Below, in pieces: positions 26,028 through 35,090 of a DNA stretch of 45,484 bases (its first letter is position 1; each line of letters starts with the position of its first letter). Made by a program: the position numbers and the translations under genes. The stretch spans positions 1 through 45,484 of the forward strand of contig JALZVT010000040.1 of NCBI GenBank assembly GCA_023300545.1, in the 5' to 3' direction. Source of the DNA: Pseudomonadales bacterium (GTDB lineage Bacteria > Pseudomonadota > Gammaproteobacteria > Pseudomonadales > Azotimanducaceae). The notes below the pieces were generated by a model that saw only the letters and a program-made list of their open reading frames with translations, was not told the origin of the DNA and searched no databases.

Positions 26028-26723
26028 CTATTCCTTTTCTTGCGTTGGGGTTTGCGTTGGGGTTGGTGGGGTGTCAGCCAAAGATTCCGGCCCCGGTGCT
26101 TTGGGTGGTTTAGGTGGCTTTGGCGGTTTGGTATTAATGGAGTTCATAGCACGAGCTATGTCGCCCTGCATGAGCGCTTCCAATGCGTACGGTTTAAACA
26201 CCAGCGCGGTCTCAATTTTATCGAGCTCTTTTGCTGGAATTCGCGCAGAGGTGAGATACGAGGCCACCTTGTCAGGCGAACCTGGATGCCCAACGCCTAT
26301 TCTTAGCCGATGAAACTTATCGTCATTTGAAAGTTTAGGAATGATGTCGCGCAAACCATTGTGGCCGTTGATACCACCGCCGGTTTTCAGCCGCACCTGA
26401 CCCGGCTCAAACGCCAGCTCATCATGCGCCACCAGAATCTCTGGCGCTGCAATTTTGAAGAATCTGGCGAGCGCCGCAACGGCGTCACCACTCAGATTCA
26501 TATAGGTGAGTGGAATCAGCAAACGCACCTCAGTCTCGGCAATATCGCCGCGACCTACTAACCCGTGATATTTCGGATCATCGCGCAGCACAATGCCGTG
26601 CTGCCGTGCGAGTGTTTCCACCCACACTGCACCCACATTGTGTCGCGTGTTCGCGTAAGTGGGGCCAGGATTACCCAGCCCCACTATCAGCTTTAGCGGA
26701 CTAGCCTTCGCCTTCTGGCTCAT
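26028..26723 (-). CDS. pth: Peptidyl-tRNA hydrolase
   Basis: Releases peptides from prematurely dropped peptidyl-tRNA. The core begins [25 protein letters not shown], with the catalytic His in RHNVG and the conserved [11 protein letters not shown] and [13 protein letters not shown] motifs. I chose ATG 26723, which overlaps the rplY stop by 23 nt; the frame is open to 26804 inside rplY. The product has 231 residues, about 40 more than the usual length near 190, because of a C-terminal tail rich in Pro and Lys ([13 protein letters not shown], then Thr/Pro-rich). The tail is probably disordered. Coupled to rplY upstream and ychF downstream. Confidence 0.96.
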   Translation of the reverse strand: MSQKAKASPLKLIVGLGNPGPTYANTRHNVGAVWVETLARQHGIVLRDDPKYHGLVGRGDIAETEVRLLIPLTYMNLSGDAVAALARFFKIAAPEILVAHDELAFEPGQVRLKTGGGINGHNGLRDIIPKLSNDDKFHRLRIGVGHPGSPDKVASYLTSARIPAKELDKIETALVFKPYALEALMQGDIARAMNSINTKPPKPPKPPKAPGPESLADTPPTPTQTPTQEKE

Positions 26724-27372
26724 CGGCTGCGTCATCAGCGCCAGCAGCTGCATCGCCCTCTGCATCGCCTTCAGTCTCTTCAACCTCGGCACGCGGTGCG
26801 GCAATAGTTGCTACCAGCGAGTCATGGTCTTCGCCAAGAGCGAGAGAAACGCTGGTTACGCCTTCAGGCAGCTTGATATCAGAAATATGCAGGATCTGAC
26901 CAATTTCGGCTTCACCCATATCAAGTTCAACAAACTCAGGTAGAGCCGCTGGCAAACAGCTGACTTCCAGCTCTGTCATGGCGTGCTGCGCATTACCGCC
27001 ACCCATCTTAACGCCGGGCGCTGTGTCTTCGTTCAAGAAGTGAATCGGCACACTAACCTGAATAACTCGGTCTGCCCGAATGCGCAGAAAGTCGATGTGC
27101 ATAACACGCTCAGTCGCCGGATGGCGCTGGACATCACGAACAACAGCTTGCTGGTCACCACCGTCGATTTTCACATTAAGAATTTGTGAGAAAAACGACT
27201 CGGTCGCCATAGCCTTGTTCAGCTCTTTTTCCAAGAGCGTGATTGGCACAGCAGGGTTACCGCCCCCATAGACAATTCCTGGGACCTTTCCGCCCGAACG
27301 ACGCAGGCGGCGGCTCGCACCTTTCCCCATGTCGGAGCGACCTACTGCGGTCAAAATATTTTGGTCTGACAT
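26701..27372 (-). CDS. rplY: 50S ribosomal protein L25 (CTC-type long form)
   Basis: Binds 5S rRNA. 223 residues: an N-terminal L25 domain (residues 1-95: VGRSDMGKGASRRLRRSGGKVPGIVYGGG) and the C-terminal TL5/CTC beta domain (about 100-190) found in the long form, then an acidic Ala/Asp/Glu-rich tail. E. coli has only the first domain, so this is the general-stress-protein-CTC type common in other Gammaproteobacteria. An AGGAG ribosome-binding site precedes the ATG. Order prs-rplY-pth-ychF is the conserved one. Confidence 0.97.
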   Translation of the reverse strand: MSDQNILTAVGRSDMGKGASRRLRRSGGKVPGIVYGGGNPAVPITLLEKELNKAMATESFFSQILNVKIDGGDQQAVVRDVQRHPATERVMHIDFLRIRADRVIQVSVPIHFLNEDTAPGVKMGGGNAQHAMTELEVSCLPAALPEFVELDMGEAEIGQILHISDIKLPEGVTSVSLALGEDHDSLVATIAAPRAEVEETEGDAEGDAAAGADDAADEPEGEG

Positions 27373-27406
27373 CTTAATCTCCTGAGATTTTATGGTTTGT
27401 CAGTTA

Positions 27407-27443
27407 TAAAAATCCAACGGGGCCTGCGACCAGCGTCCGTCGG
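27407..27443 (-). terminator. Possible attenuator or terminator between prs and rplY
   Basis: On the minus strand CCGACGG and CCGTTGG can pair (one G-U) across 16 nt, followed by ATTTTTA. The stem is modest, so it may only reduce read-through into rplY, or may be chance. Confidence 0.35.
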
Positions 27444-27474
27444 GGTTTAGTTAATGCCTCGGTAATGATCATCA

Positions 27475-28422
27475 TCACCGAAACATCGCGCTAATTGATT
27501 CTTCATTGCTAACTCGCCGAATCGCTTCAGCGAGCAGGCTGTCGAGACTGAGCTGGCGAATTTTATCGCAGCCCTGTGCGTCTTCTCGCAACGGAATGGT
27601 ATCTGTAACGACCATCTCATCGATATCTGACGCTGCAATTCGAGCCACCGCCGGACCAGACAACACGGCGTGGGTAATGTAGGCATAAACATGAGTAGCG
27701 CCACGCTCTTTCAGTGCAGCGCTTGCGGTGCATAGCGTGCCCGCAGTATCGACCAGATCATCAATCAATACACAGGGACGACCACTAACGTCGCCAATAA
27801 CATTCATAACCTCAGTTTCGTTCGCACGCGGCCTGCGCTTGTCGATAATGGCAAGGTCAGCATCGTTCAACTGCTTGGCAATCGCTCGAGCACGAACCAC
27901 ACCACCGACATCTGGCGAGATAACAACCGGATCTTGCATATTGCGTGCAAGAGCATCGTCCATCAGCACCGGAGAGGCATAGACATTATCAACGGGCATA
28001 TTAAAAAAGCCCTGAATCTGATCGGAATGCAGATCCACAGTAAGCACTCGATCAACCCCCACTGAACTCAGCATATCGGCGACCACTTTGGCGCTGATCG
28101 CTACACGGGCCGAACGGGGCCGGCGATCTTGGCGCGCATAGCCGTAATAGGGAATGACCGCCGTGATGCGCTGCGCTGACGCTCGCTGTATCGCGTCAGC
28201 CATAATCATCAATTCCATGAGATTATCGTTGGTCGGAGCGCAGGTAGACTGCACCAAAAACACGTCTTGCCCACGAACGTTTTCATGGATCTCAACGTTC
28301 ACTTCGCCGTCGCTAAACCGCCCGACGTCTGCACGACCGAGTTCCATGCGCAGCTGCGACGCCACCCTGAATGCCAGAGAAGCGTTGGCCGAGCCAGAGA
28401 AGATCATCAACTTCGTAGACAT
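27475..28422 (-). CDS. prs: Ribose-phosphate pyrophosphokinase
   Basis: Makes PRPP from ribose 5-phosphate and ATP for nucleotide, histidine and NAD synthesis. 315 residues from [10 protein letters not shown] at 28422, the usual length; the frame opens four codons earlier at a TTG. The catalytic and ligand motifs are present: [10 protein letters not shown] flanking the flexible loop, [31 protein letters not shown], and the PRPP-binding loop [14 protein letters not shown]. It lies downstream of tRNA-Gln on the same strand. Conserved neighbour of rplY and pth. Confidence 0.97.
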   Translation of the reverse strand: MSTKLMIFSGSANASLAFRVASQLRMELGRADVGRFSDGEVNVEIHENVRGQDVFLVQSTCAPTNDNLMELMIMADAIQRASAQRITAVIPYYGYARQDRRPRSARVAISAKVVADMLSSVGVDRVLTVDLHSDQIQGFFNMPVDNVYASPVLMDDALARNMQDPVVISPDVGGVVRARAIAKQLNDADLAIIDKRRPRANETEVMNVIGDVSGRPCVLIDDLVDTAGTLCTASAALKERGATHVYAYITHAVLSGPAVARIAASDIDEMVVTDTIPLREDAQGCDKIRQLSLDSLLAEAIRRVSNEESISAMFR

Positions 28423-28491
28423 GCGGGAAGCCAATTACAGTGAGCCCACTCAGCAAGAGGGCATGAAGGACGCAGCAAAAGCGCAGAAAGA

Positions 28492-28566
28492 TGGCTGGGG
28501 TGGCAGGGATCGAACCTGCGAATGCCAGGATCAAAACCTGGTGCCTTACCACTTGGCGACACCCCA
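28492..28566 (-). tRNA. tRNA-Gln (anticodon TTG)
   Basis: A 75-nt cloverleaf on the minus strand including the encoded CCA. The acceptor stem is TGGGGTG/CACCCCA with discriminator G. The anticodon stem CCAGG/CCTGG closes the loop TTTTGAT, whose anticodon TTG reads glutamine CAA. The T arm has GGTTCGATCCC and the D arm CCAAGTGGTAAGG. It lies between lolB and prs, the usual place for this tRNA in related genomes. Confidence 0.97.
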
Positions 28567-28606
28567 ACGGTGTCCTAACGACGGCCGCAGCTGTCGCGGG
28601 GTGCGT

Positions 28607-28612
28607 ATTCTA
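28607..28612 (-). promoter_or_regulatory. Possible -10 element for tRNA-Gln
   Basis: TAGAAT on the minus strand lies about 40 nt upstream of the tRNA 5' end and is followed by a GC-rich discriminator (GCACCCCGCG), as at stable-RNA promoters. No convincing -35 element is seen 17 nt further up, so the call is tentative. Confidence 0.3.
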
Positions 28613-28651
28613 GGGAAGGTCCGGGCAGTTATCTAGTGCCAGAACAGGGTT

Positions 28652-29293
28652 TTAGATACTCCAGTCACGAGCAACTATGGTCAGTTTGAGCTGATCGCTG
28701 CTGGCGCGGAGCCGCCCAGGCAGGCGCGCCTCCCGACTGGGGCCTCTCACAAGACGATAGCGGGCAAACTCCAGCGACCAATCGAGCTGTTTCAAGGTCT
28801 CAAGGTCACCATTTGATTGAAAACGCATCGTTTTTGCCGGCGGCGTTGGCGGCGCCGGCGCCGGCTGCCCCTGCAACCAATAGGGCAACACAGACAGGGG
28901 TAACGACCAGCCGAGGTGGCGCTTAAGTAGTCTCTCGGGGTTGCGGCTGCGCACTCTTTTCCCGGTGCCATCAACGATCTCAATGCTGTTAGCCGTGCCT
29001 GTAATGCGTGTGCGTCCCTGACCAAGGGCCCCCCATAGTTCGAGGTCATAGCGCTCGCCTATCTGCTGCCAGCGGTAGCTGGCGCTGAAGCCCTTAACCT
29101 TTGATTCACCCAACGGCCGCAGACTGATTTTGCCCTGGGCGACAAACCCGTCGGCAAAGGTCTCACCACCCTCAAATAATTCCGGCGCTTGTGGCTGCGA
29201 CGCACAGCCACTCAGCGCGCCTGCCAACAGTGTAAGGAGCAATGCGCAAAACCGGAAAAAAGGCTTATTAATTAGAGGTTTAACTATATTCAC
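28652..29293 (-). CDS. lolB: Outer-membrane lipoprotein insertion protein LolB
   Basis: Receives lipoproteins from LolA and inserts them into the outer membrane. 213 residues with a lipoprotein signal ending LSGC (Cys29). The LolB fold shows the conserved start FVAQGKISLRP, SASYRWQQIGERYDLELWGALGQG and a family-like LKRHLGWSLPLSVLPYWLQGQPAP. A Pro-rich insertion (PAPAPPTPPAK) sits where the family has a short loop. It is divergent from hemA with 81 nt between. In most Gammaproteobacteria ispE follows; here the next gene is tRNA-Gln. Confidence 0.93.
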   Translation of the reverse strand: MNIVKPLINKPFFRFCALLLTLLAGALSGCASQPQAPELFEGGETFADGFVAQGKISLRPLGESKVKGFSASYRWQQIGERYDLELWGALGQGRTRITGTANSIEIVDGTGKRVRSRNPERLLKRHLGWSLPLSVLPYWLQGQPAPAPPTPPAKTMRFQSNGDLETLKQLDWSLEFARYRLVRGPSREARLPGRLRASSDQLKLTIVARDWSI

Positions 29294-29374
29294 AGGCGGA
29301 GTTCGTGACCTATCAATGGTTATAAGGGTGTATCATGGCCGCAGACTCACCGGGATACCAACTCTGCCTTTGTC

Positions 29375-30628
29375 ATGGCCATACTCGCTTACGGCATAAA
29401 TTATCGAACCGCCCCACTCGAACTGCGAGAGCAGCTCGCGTTTCCGGCTGATGGTTTGCAAGACGCCTTGGCCGACCTGACGAACAGCGTTGCCGCCGTG
29501 GGGGAAGCCGCCATTCTGTCCACCTGCAATCGCACAGAACTGTATTGTTCGATGACCGGTACCGACAGCACGCCAATGCGCAACTGGCTCGCGGCTCACC
29601 GCCAACTCTCACCTGCCGATTTCGACAACCACGTTTATGCCCACTGGGAGGCCGACGCGGCCAGCCACGTGATTCGCGTTGCTGCCGGGCTCGACTCACA
29701 GGTGCTGGGTGAACCACAGATTATGGGGCAGATGAAAACGGCCTGGGAGCAGGCCCGCAGCAGCGGCGTAATGGGTCCAGAATTAAATCTGCTGTCCGAC
29801 GTATCACTCAATGCGGCCAAGCGGATCCGCTCTGAAACCGACGTTGGCAAGAACCCCGTCTCAGTCGCCTTTGCATCGGTGAGTCTGGCCCGCACCATAT
29901 TTTCCGATCTGAGCAACACCCGCGCCTTACTCTTGGGTGCAGGCGAAACCATCGAACTGGTTGCCGAGCACCTTGTAAAACAAGGCATTGGCGGGCTAGC
30001 AGTGGCTAACCGCTCACTACCCAATGCACGCGCTGTGGCCGAGAAGTTTGCCGGCAGAGCCATGTTACTCACTGACCTGGGAGACGTGCTACACGACTAC
30101 GACATGGTCATTGCATCCACCGGCAGCAGCCTGCCGGTACTCGGTAAAGGCACCGTGGAAGCCGCGCTGCGCAAGCGCCGCCAGCGCCCTATGTTTATGG
30201 TCGATATCGCCGTGCCTCGCGACATCGAAGCTGAGGTTGCCGAACTTCGCGATGTGTATCTGTACACTATTGACGATCTCACCCAGATCATCGAGCAGAA
30301 CAACGCTGAGCGCCAAAAGGCCGCCGCCGGCGCCGAAAAGTATGTCGAAGAAGGTGCTGCTGACTACGTGCGCAAGCGTAGACTGCAAGACGCCGGCGCA
30401 ATACTTGCAAAACTCCGCGCCAATGCCGGCGACGTCCAAAACACAGAAGTGCAAAAAGCACTGCACGCTTTTGCCAAAGATGGCGATGCCGAAGTCGCAA
30501 TGAACGCGCTTGCCCGTAATCTGACAAACAAACTAATGCACGCTCCAACACAGGCGCTGCGAAATGCCAGCGCCGAAGGTCGCTCCGATCTGGTAGATTT
30601 CCTCCGCTCTGTCTACGACCTGAAGTAA
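29375..30628 (+). CDS. hemA: Glutamyl-tRNA reductase
   Basis: First step of the C5 route to haem: reduces glutamyl-tRNA to glutamate-1-semialdehyde with NADPH. 417 residues. The N-terminus [18 protein letters not shown] and the active-site Cys51 in [10 protein letters not shown] are present, then the substrate-binding [17 protein letters not shown], the NADPH-binding [12 protein letters not shown] and the C-terminal dimerisation helices. No clear ribosome-binding site precedes the ATG. It begins a rightward operon hemA-prfA-prmC-moeB and is divergent from lolB, as is typical for the class. Confidence 0.97.
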   Translation: MAILAYGINYRTAPLELREQLAFPADGLQDALADLTNSVAAVGEAAILSTCNRTELYCSMTGTDSTPMRNWLAAHRQLSPADFDNHVYAHWEADAASHVIRVAAGLDSQVLGEPQIMGQMKTAWEQARSSGVMGPELNLLSDVSLNAAKRIRSETDVGKNPVSVAFASVSLARTIFSDLSNTRALLLGAGETIELVAEHLVKQGIGGLAVANRSLPNARAVAEKFAGRAMLLTDLGDVLHDYDMVIASTGSSLPVLGKGTVEAALRKRRQRPMFMVDIAVPRDIEAEVAELRDVYLYTIDDLTQIIEQNNAERQKAAAGAEKYVEEGAADYVRKRRLQDAGAILAKLRANAGDVQNTEVQKALHAFAKDGDAEVAMNALARNLTNKLMHAPTQALRNASAEGRSDLVDFLRSVYDLK

Positions 30629-30644
30629 CCCGGATAATCCAGCA

Positions 30645-31736
30645 ATGTCTCTATCTGCCAACATGCAGGTCAAACTCGATGACCTGACCGATCGCCATGA
30701 AGAAATCGCGGCACTGCTCTCGGATGCAGAGATTGTGTCCAATCGCGATAAGTTCACTGCGCTGTCAAAGGAATACTCAGAACTCGAGCCTGTTATCGCC
30801 ACCTTTGCAAAGGTTCGTACGCTCGAAGAAGAACTCAGCGACTGCAAGGTAATGCAGGCTGACGATGATCCTGACATCCGCGAGATGGCAAACGATGATA
30901 TTTCCCGGCTGGGTAACGAACTCACAGCCGCCGAAGCGCACCTGCAAGCTCTGCTGTTGCCACGCGACCCCAACGATGCCGCCAACGTCTTTTTAGAAAT
31001 TCGCGCGGGTACGGGTGGCGACGAGGCTGCAATTTTCGCTGGCGACCTGCATCGCATGTACACCCGCTACGCCGAAACGAAAGGCTGGAAAGTAGAGTTG
31101 ATCAGCGCACGCTCCGGTGAGCATGGCGGCTTCAAGGAAGTGGTTAGTCGCATCGAAGGCAAAAACGTTTTCAGTCGCCTGAAATTTGAGAGTGGCGCCC
31201 ATCGTGTGCAGCGCGTGCCAGAAACAGAATCCCAAGGCCGCATTCATACTTCGGCCTGCACGGTTGCCGTATTGCCCGAAGCAGACGAACTGGAAGCGAT
31301 CGAAATTAACAAGGGTGACTTGCGGGTCGATACCTACCGAGCATCAGGTGCCGGCGGGCAGCACGTTAACAAGACCGACAGCGCGGTGCGCCTTACTCAC
31401 CTGCCGTCCGGTATTGTTGTCGAGTGCCAGGACGAACGTTCACAACACAAAAACAAAGCTCGGGCCATGTCGCTGCTGCAGGCCAAACTCAATGAAGTTG
31501 CAGTCAGTGAACAGCAGGCGGAACAGGCCGAGAGCCGCCGCAGCCTGGTGGGTAGCGGCGACCGATCAGAACGCATTCGCACCTATAACTTCCCCCAGAG
31601 TCGTGTGACCGACCACCGTATCAACCTCACCCTGTACAAACTCGACGAGGTTATTGAAGGCGGCTGCGACAACATTATCGAACCACTGGTGCAAGAGCAT
31701 CAGGCTGACTTGCTGAAGCAGCTCGGCGAACCCTAA
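30645..31736 (+). CDS. prfA: Peptide chain release factor 1
   Basis: Terminates translation at UAA and UAG. 363 residues. The GGQ motif that triggers peptidyl hydrolysis is at 237-239 ([17 protein letters not shown]), the substrate of PrmC methylation. The stop-reading tripeptide is PET in the place where E. coli has PAT, within the motif [11 protein letters not shown]. The helical N-terminal domain (1-100) is complete. 16 nt after hemA and 11 nt before prmC, so one operon. Confidence 0.98.
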   Translation: MSLSANMQVKLDDLTDRHEEIAALLSDAEIVSNRDKFTALSKEYSELEPVIATFAKVRTLEEELSDCKVMQADDDPDIREMANDDISRLGNELTAAEAHLQALLLPRDPNDAANVFLEIRAGTGGDEAAIFAGDLHRMYTRYAETKGWKVELISARSGEHGGFKEVVSRIEGKNVFSRLKFESGAHRVQRVPETESQGRIHTSACTVAVLPEADELEAIEINKGDLRVDTYRASGAGGQHVNKTDSAVRLTHLPSGIVVECQDERSQHKNKARAMSLLQAKLNEVAVSEQQAEQAESRRSLVGSGDRSERIRTYNFPQSRVTDHRINLTLYKLDEVIEGGCDNIIEPLVQEHQADLLKQLGEP

Positions 31737-31747
31737 GCGACACTTAC

Positions 31748-32554
31748 GTGCCTAGCGTTAAGTCATTGTTAGCCGGCGCACCTGCTGAATTGCGCTTCGA
31801 CACCGAACTGTTGATTGCGCGCGCGCTAGGTTGGAACCGCGCTAAGGTGTTCGCCTTTGGCGAAGTGGAGCCGACAGCCGACGTTCTGGAAAAGTTAGCG
31901 CCAGAACTTGCACGCTTGCACGCCGGTGAACCACTGGCGTACATCACGGGTAGCCGTGAATTCTTTGGTCTTGAATTCACGGTATCGCCAGATGTTCTTA
32001 TACCGCGGGCTGATACCGAATTGCTTGTGGAGCTCGCCATAGATCAGTGCCCCACAAACGCTCGAGTTGCAGACCTAGGCACCGGCAGCGGCGCCATTGC
32101 GGTGAGCTTGAAGCACGCTCGCCCCGACCTCAGCATAGTCGCAGTAGATCGAAGCGCGGCGGCGCTGACTGTGGCCGCGAACAATGCCGCTCGCCATGGG
32201 TGTGATATTGAATGCGTCATCAGCGACTGGTATCAAAACCTCAACGGCCAGTTTGATGTTGTGATTAGCAATCCACCCTATATTCGAGCTGATGACCCAC
32301 ACCTACCCTCGTTGCGATTCGAACCCGTCGAGGCACTGGTCGCCGGCGCCCTCGGGCTAGATGATTATAAAAAACTAGCGGCGGGCGCGGCAACAAAACT
32401 GGCGCCAGGTGGCCTGCTGTTTGTTGAGCAAGGTGCAGATCAGGCAGACGCAGTTGCCAACCTATTCACCCAGTCAGGCCTGACCGATATAGTGACGTAT
32501 AATGATCTGGCCGGACATTGCCGCGTAACCCGCGCGCGCAAAAACGAATCATGA
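31748..32554 (+). CDS. prmC: Release factor glutamine methyltransferase
   Basis: Methylates the glutamine of the GGQ motif in release factors. 268 residues with GTG start. An N-terminal helical bundle (EPLAYITGSREFFGLEFTVSPDVLIPRADTELLVE is the usual linker region) precedes a SAM-binding domain with VADLGTGSGAIAVSL and the substrate motif VISNPPYI. It sits directly after its substrate gene prfA. Its TGA stop touches the first possible codon of the next gene. Confidence 0.97.
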   Translation: MPSVKSLLAGAPAELRFDTELLIARALGWNRAKVFAFGEVEPTADVLEKLAPELARLHAGEPLAYITGSREFFGLEFTVSPDVLIPRADTELLVELAIDQCPTNARVADLGTGSGAIAVSLKHARPDLSIVAVDRSAAALTVAANNAARHGCDIECVISDWYQNLNGQFDVVISNPPYIRADDPHLPSLRFEPVEALVAGALGLDDYKKLAAGAATKLAPGGLLFVEQGADQADAVANLFTQSGLTDIVTYNDLAGHCRVTRARKNES

Positions 32555-32578
32555 GTGACGAAGCATGAAAGACACATC

Positions 32579-33328
32579 ATGAAAGACGACCAACTTCTGC
32601 GCTACAGCCGGCACATCATGCTGCCCGAGCTCGATATCGACGGGCAGGAGAAACTGCTGGCGGCCCACGCGCTGGTTGTTGGTATGGGAGGGCTCGGCGC
32701 GCCACTCGCGCTTTATCTGGCAGCGGCTGGCGTTGGCAAACTAACTATTGTCGACGACGACACTGTCGAGGCGAGCAACCTGCAACGGCAGATTATTCAC
32801 GGCACTTCTGACATCGGTCGCTCGAAAGTTGAGTCTGCCAAAGCGAGCCTCGCCGAGATCAATCCTGACTGCCAGGTCACTGCAGTCGACGCTCGCGTAG
32901 ACCGCACCCAGCTCGCCGAACTGGTCAGCACAGCAGACATTGTGCTCGACGGTACAGACAATTTTGCCACGCGCTACGCCATCAACGCCGCCTGTGTAGC
33001 CAGCAATACACCACTGGTATCTGGCGCCGCAATTCGCTGGGAAGGACAGGTGGCGGTATTCGATTTTCGCGACCCAGACGCGCCCTGCTACGCCTGTCTT
33101 TACCCAGACACCAAGGCCACCTCAGACATGAATTGCGCTGACAACGGCGTGGCCGCGCCGGTGGTTGGCATCATCGGCTCCATGCAGGCGCTGGAAGCGT
33201 TAAAGCTCATCACCGGTGTCGGTGAGAGCTTGTCGGGGTACATTCTAGTGATGGACGCGAAGTTTCAGCAGTGGCAAAAACTGCAACTGTCGCGCGCTGA
33301 GAATTGCAGCGTGTGCGCCAAGCGCTAG
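32579..33328 (+). CDS. moeB: Molybdopterin-synthase / ThiS-type adenylyltransferase (MoeB/ThiF family)
   Basis: E1-like enzyme that adenylates the C-terminus of a small sulfur-carrier protein (MoaD or ThiS). 249 residues from MKDDQLLRYSRHIMLPELDIDGQEKL, the typical N-terminus; an in-frame GTG at 32555 adds eight residues. The ATP motif GMGGLGAPLALYLAAAGVG, the arginine region NLQRQIIHG, the aspartate in LDGTDNFATR and zinc cysteines CYACLY and CSVC are all there. No rhodanese domain is fused. Neighbour prmC is the usual one. MoeB and ThiF cannot be told apart with certainty by reading. Confidence 0.92.
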   Translation: MKDDQLLRYSRHIMLPELDIDGQEKLLAAHALVVGMGGLGAPLALYLAAAGVGKLTIVDDDTVEASNLQRQIIHGTSDIGRSKVESAKASLAEINPDCQVTAVDARVDRTQLAELVSTADIVLDGTDNFATRYAINAACVASNTPLVSGAAIRWEGQVAVFDFRDPDAPCYACLYPDTKATSDMNCADNGVAAPVVGIIGSMQALEALKLITGVGESLSGYILVMDAKFQQWQKLQLSRAENCSVCAKR

Positions 33329-33339
33329 CCAGCAGTTCG

Positions 33340-34122
33340 CTAAGCATCCAGCGTCTTTCTGCGCAGGCGCTGCATGCCGTGCAACCAGCGATCAACGTCA
33401 TCACCCTTGCGACGCACATAGTCGCCCACCTCAGGGTGAGGCAGCACGTAAAATCGCTCTTCGCGCAACGTATCAACCACGGTCTGCGCCAATTCTTCGG
33501 CCTCGATAATGCCATCTGTTTGGCCATCACCAAGACTGCGCGGCGCCATCGCAGTGTTCACCCCTTGCGGGCATAACACAGACACTTTGATGCCATCGTC
33601 AGCGTGGGTAATCGATAGAAACTCCGCCATCTTCACCGCTGCCGCTTTGGTCACTGTGTATGGGCCGCTGCCCAGTGCCGCAAGCAGCCCGGCAGCAGAT
33701 GCGGTGTTCAACAGATAACCGTCACCACGTTCAATCATCGACGGCAACACGGCGCGTGCCGCGTACAGATGCGACATCACATGCAGCTCCCACTGCATTT
33801 GCCAAACTTCGTTTGACGCATCGGTGAGCACGCCTTCACCACCCGCACCGGCGTTGGAACAAAACAGGTCAACCTGACCGTGTCGGGCAATCGCTCCATC
33901 CACCAAAGCCGCTACCTGCGCTTCATTGGTGACGTCACACGCAACTCCGTCACAAACCGCACCACCCTTGGTTAATTCTGCAGCTGCCGCCTGGGCTAAA
34001 TCACCGTTCAAATCCGCAAGCACAATCGCTCGCGCGCCCTCAGCTAAAAACGCCTTGGCCATTGCCAGACCAATTCCACCACTGCCGCCGGTAATCACCG
34101 CCACCTTGTTAGTTAGCTCCAT
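33340..34122 (-). CDS. Short-chain dehydrogenase/reductase
   Basis: Classical SDR oxidoreductase, 260 residues. Cofactor motif TGGSGGIGLAMAKAF, an acidic residue after the second strand (VLADLNGD) suggesting NAD preference, CSNAGAGG in place of NNAG, and an intact active site with Ser in LLNTASAAGLL and YTVTK (Tyr and Lys). The C-terminus is longer than FabG-like members and contains PHPEVGDYVRRKGDDVDRWL, as in SDRs acting on larger substrates. The substrate is unknown. It faces moeB across 11 nt, and lies downstream of lipB but separated by 48 nt. Confidence 0.92.
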   Translation of the reverse strand: MELTNKVAVITGGSGGIGLAMAKAFLAEGARAIVLADLNGDLAQAAAAELTKGGAVCDGVACDVTNEAQVAALVDGAIARHGQVDLFCSNAGAGGEGVLTDASNEVWQMQWELHVMSHLYAARAVLPSMIERGDGYLLNTASAAGLLAALGSGPYTVTKAAAVKMAEFLSITHADDGIKVSVLCPQGVNTAMAPRSLGDGQTDGIIEAEELAQTVVDTLREERFYVLPHPEVGDYVRRKGDDVDRWLHGMQRLRRKTLDA

Positions 34123-34170
34123 TTTTGTTCTCCCCTATTGTTTTTAATTTGGACGGTAGTGCGACTTACT

Positions 34171-34776
34171 TCAGTCGGTTGCAAACGTCTCACGCAGTGC
34201 CACTTCCAGTTCATCGCGAACTTTGTCGATGGCGACATTATCGGCCAACGCCACCATTTCGGTGACTTCCATTCCTATTAGCCCACATGGATTGATGCGT
34301 TGAAACGGTTCGAGATTCATACTGACATTCAGACTCAAGCCGTGGTAGCTGCAGCCCCGCCGAATGCGTAAACCCAGGCTGGCGATTTTGCTGCCAGCCA
34401 CATAAACCCCAGGCGCGTCATCACGATTCGCAGCTTCGATACGGTAGCCCGCCAGCACCTGACAAATAGCCGCCTCAATGCCGCGCACCAGCGCGCGCGG
34501 GCCAATGCCAAGACGCTTCAGATCAAACAACAGATAACCAACGATCTGACCGGGGCCATGATAGGTAACCTGGCCGCCTCGATCGGTTTGCACCACCGGA
34601 ATGTCACCTGGTAACAACAGGTGCTCGGGCTTACCCGCCTGCCCCTGGGTAAATACGGGTTCGTGCTCAGTGAACCAGAGTTCATCAGCCGTCGCCGAAT
34701 CGCGCTCGGCCGTAAAGGCCTGCATGCGCGGAAAAACATCAGCGTACTGGGTGAGCCCGAGATCTCTGACAATCAC
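34171..34776 (-). CDS. lipB: Octanoyl-[acyl-carrier-protein] transferase
   Basis: Transfers octanoate from ACP to lipoyl domains for lipoate synthesis. 201 residues with GTG start. Motifs: [17 protein letters not shown], the [21 protein letters not shown] signature, the catalytic Lys in [14 protein letters not shown] and the catalytic Cys in [13 protein letters not shown]. It ends the cell-envelope cluster, after ybeD as in E. coli. lipA, which often follows, is not here. Confidence 0.97.
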   Translation of the reverse strand: MIVRDLGLTQYADVFPRMQAFTAERDSATADELWFTEHEPVFTQGQAGKPEHLLLPGDIPVVQTDRGGQVTYHGPGQIVGYLLFDLKRLGIGPRALVRGIEAAICQVLAGYRIEAANRDDAPGVYVAGSKIASLGLRIRRGCSYHGLSLNVSMNLEPFQRINPCGLIGMEVTEMVALADNVAIDKVRDELEVALRETFATD

Positions 34777-34783
34777 GTGTTAA

Positions 34784-34829
34784 GAACCATACTCAAAGAA
34801 CCCTACTCAAAGAACCCAAGCTAAAGAAC
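34784..34829. repeat. 14-bp imperfect tandem repeats between ybeD and lipB
   Basis: On the plus strand the unit ACTCAAAGAACCCT is followed by ACTCAAAGAACCCA and then by AGCTAAAGAACCAT, with a partial TAAGAACCAT before. The last copy contains the end of ybeD, so the spacer seems to have grown by slippage of the gene's terminal codons. No function is evident. Confidence 0.6.
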
Positions 34830-35090
34830 CATAGACACGGCGTCGAACTCACGCAGTTCTTCGTGCAACGCGCGCAACTGGTCTTCGCCAGTAGCCACTA
34901 TCTCACAGGTCGTAGAGCAGTACTTACCACCGCTACTCAGCTTGATAGAGACATCGTCTTCAGTCAGCTCTGGCGCGTGGACACGCACGATGCTGGTCAC
35001 GCGCGCCACAAAGTCGATGGAGTTCGTGCCGACAATCTTAACGGGGTAACGGCACGGAAATTCTATTTTCGGGGCATCGGTATCAGTCAC
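34821..35090 (-). CDS. ybeD: DUF493 family protein YbeD
   Basis: An 89-residue ACT-like protein of unknown biochemical role, always found between dacA and lipB. The family signature IEFPCRYPVKIVGTNSIDF and the conserved KLSSGGKYCSTTCEI are visible. GTG start, overlapping the dacA stop by 8 nt, so translation is probably coupled. Confidence 0.93.
   Translation of the reverse strand: MTDTDAPKIEFPCRYPVKIVGTNSIDFVARVTSIVRVHAPELTEDDVSIKLSSGGKYCSTTCEIVATGEDQLRALHEELREFDAVSMVL

Noticed and set aside
28154-28636. Plus-strand frame across prs and tRNA-Gln
   Set aside because: It crosses the tRNA and is antisense to a clear prs gene.
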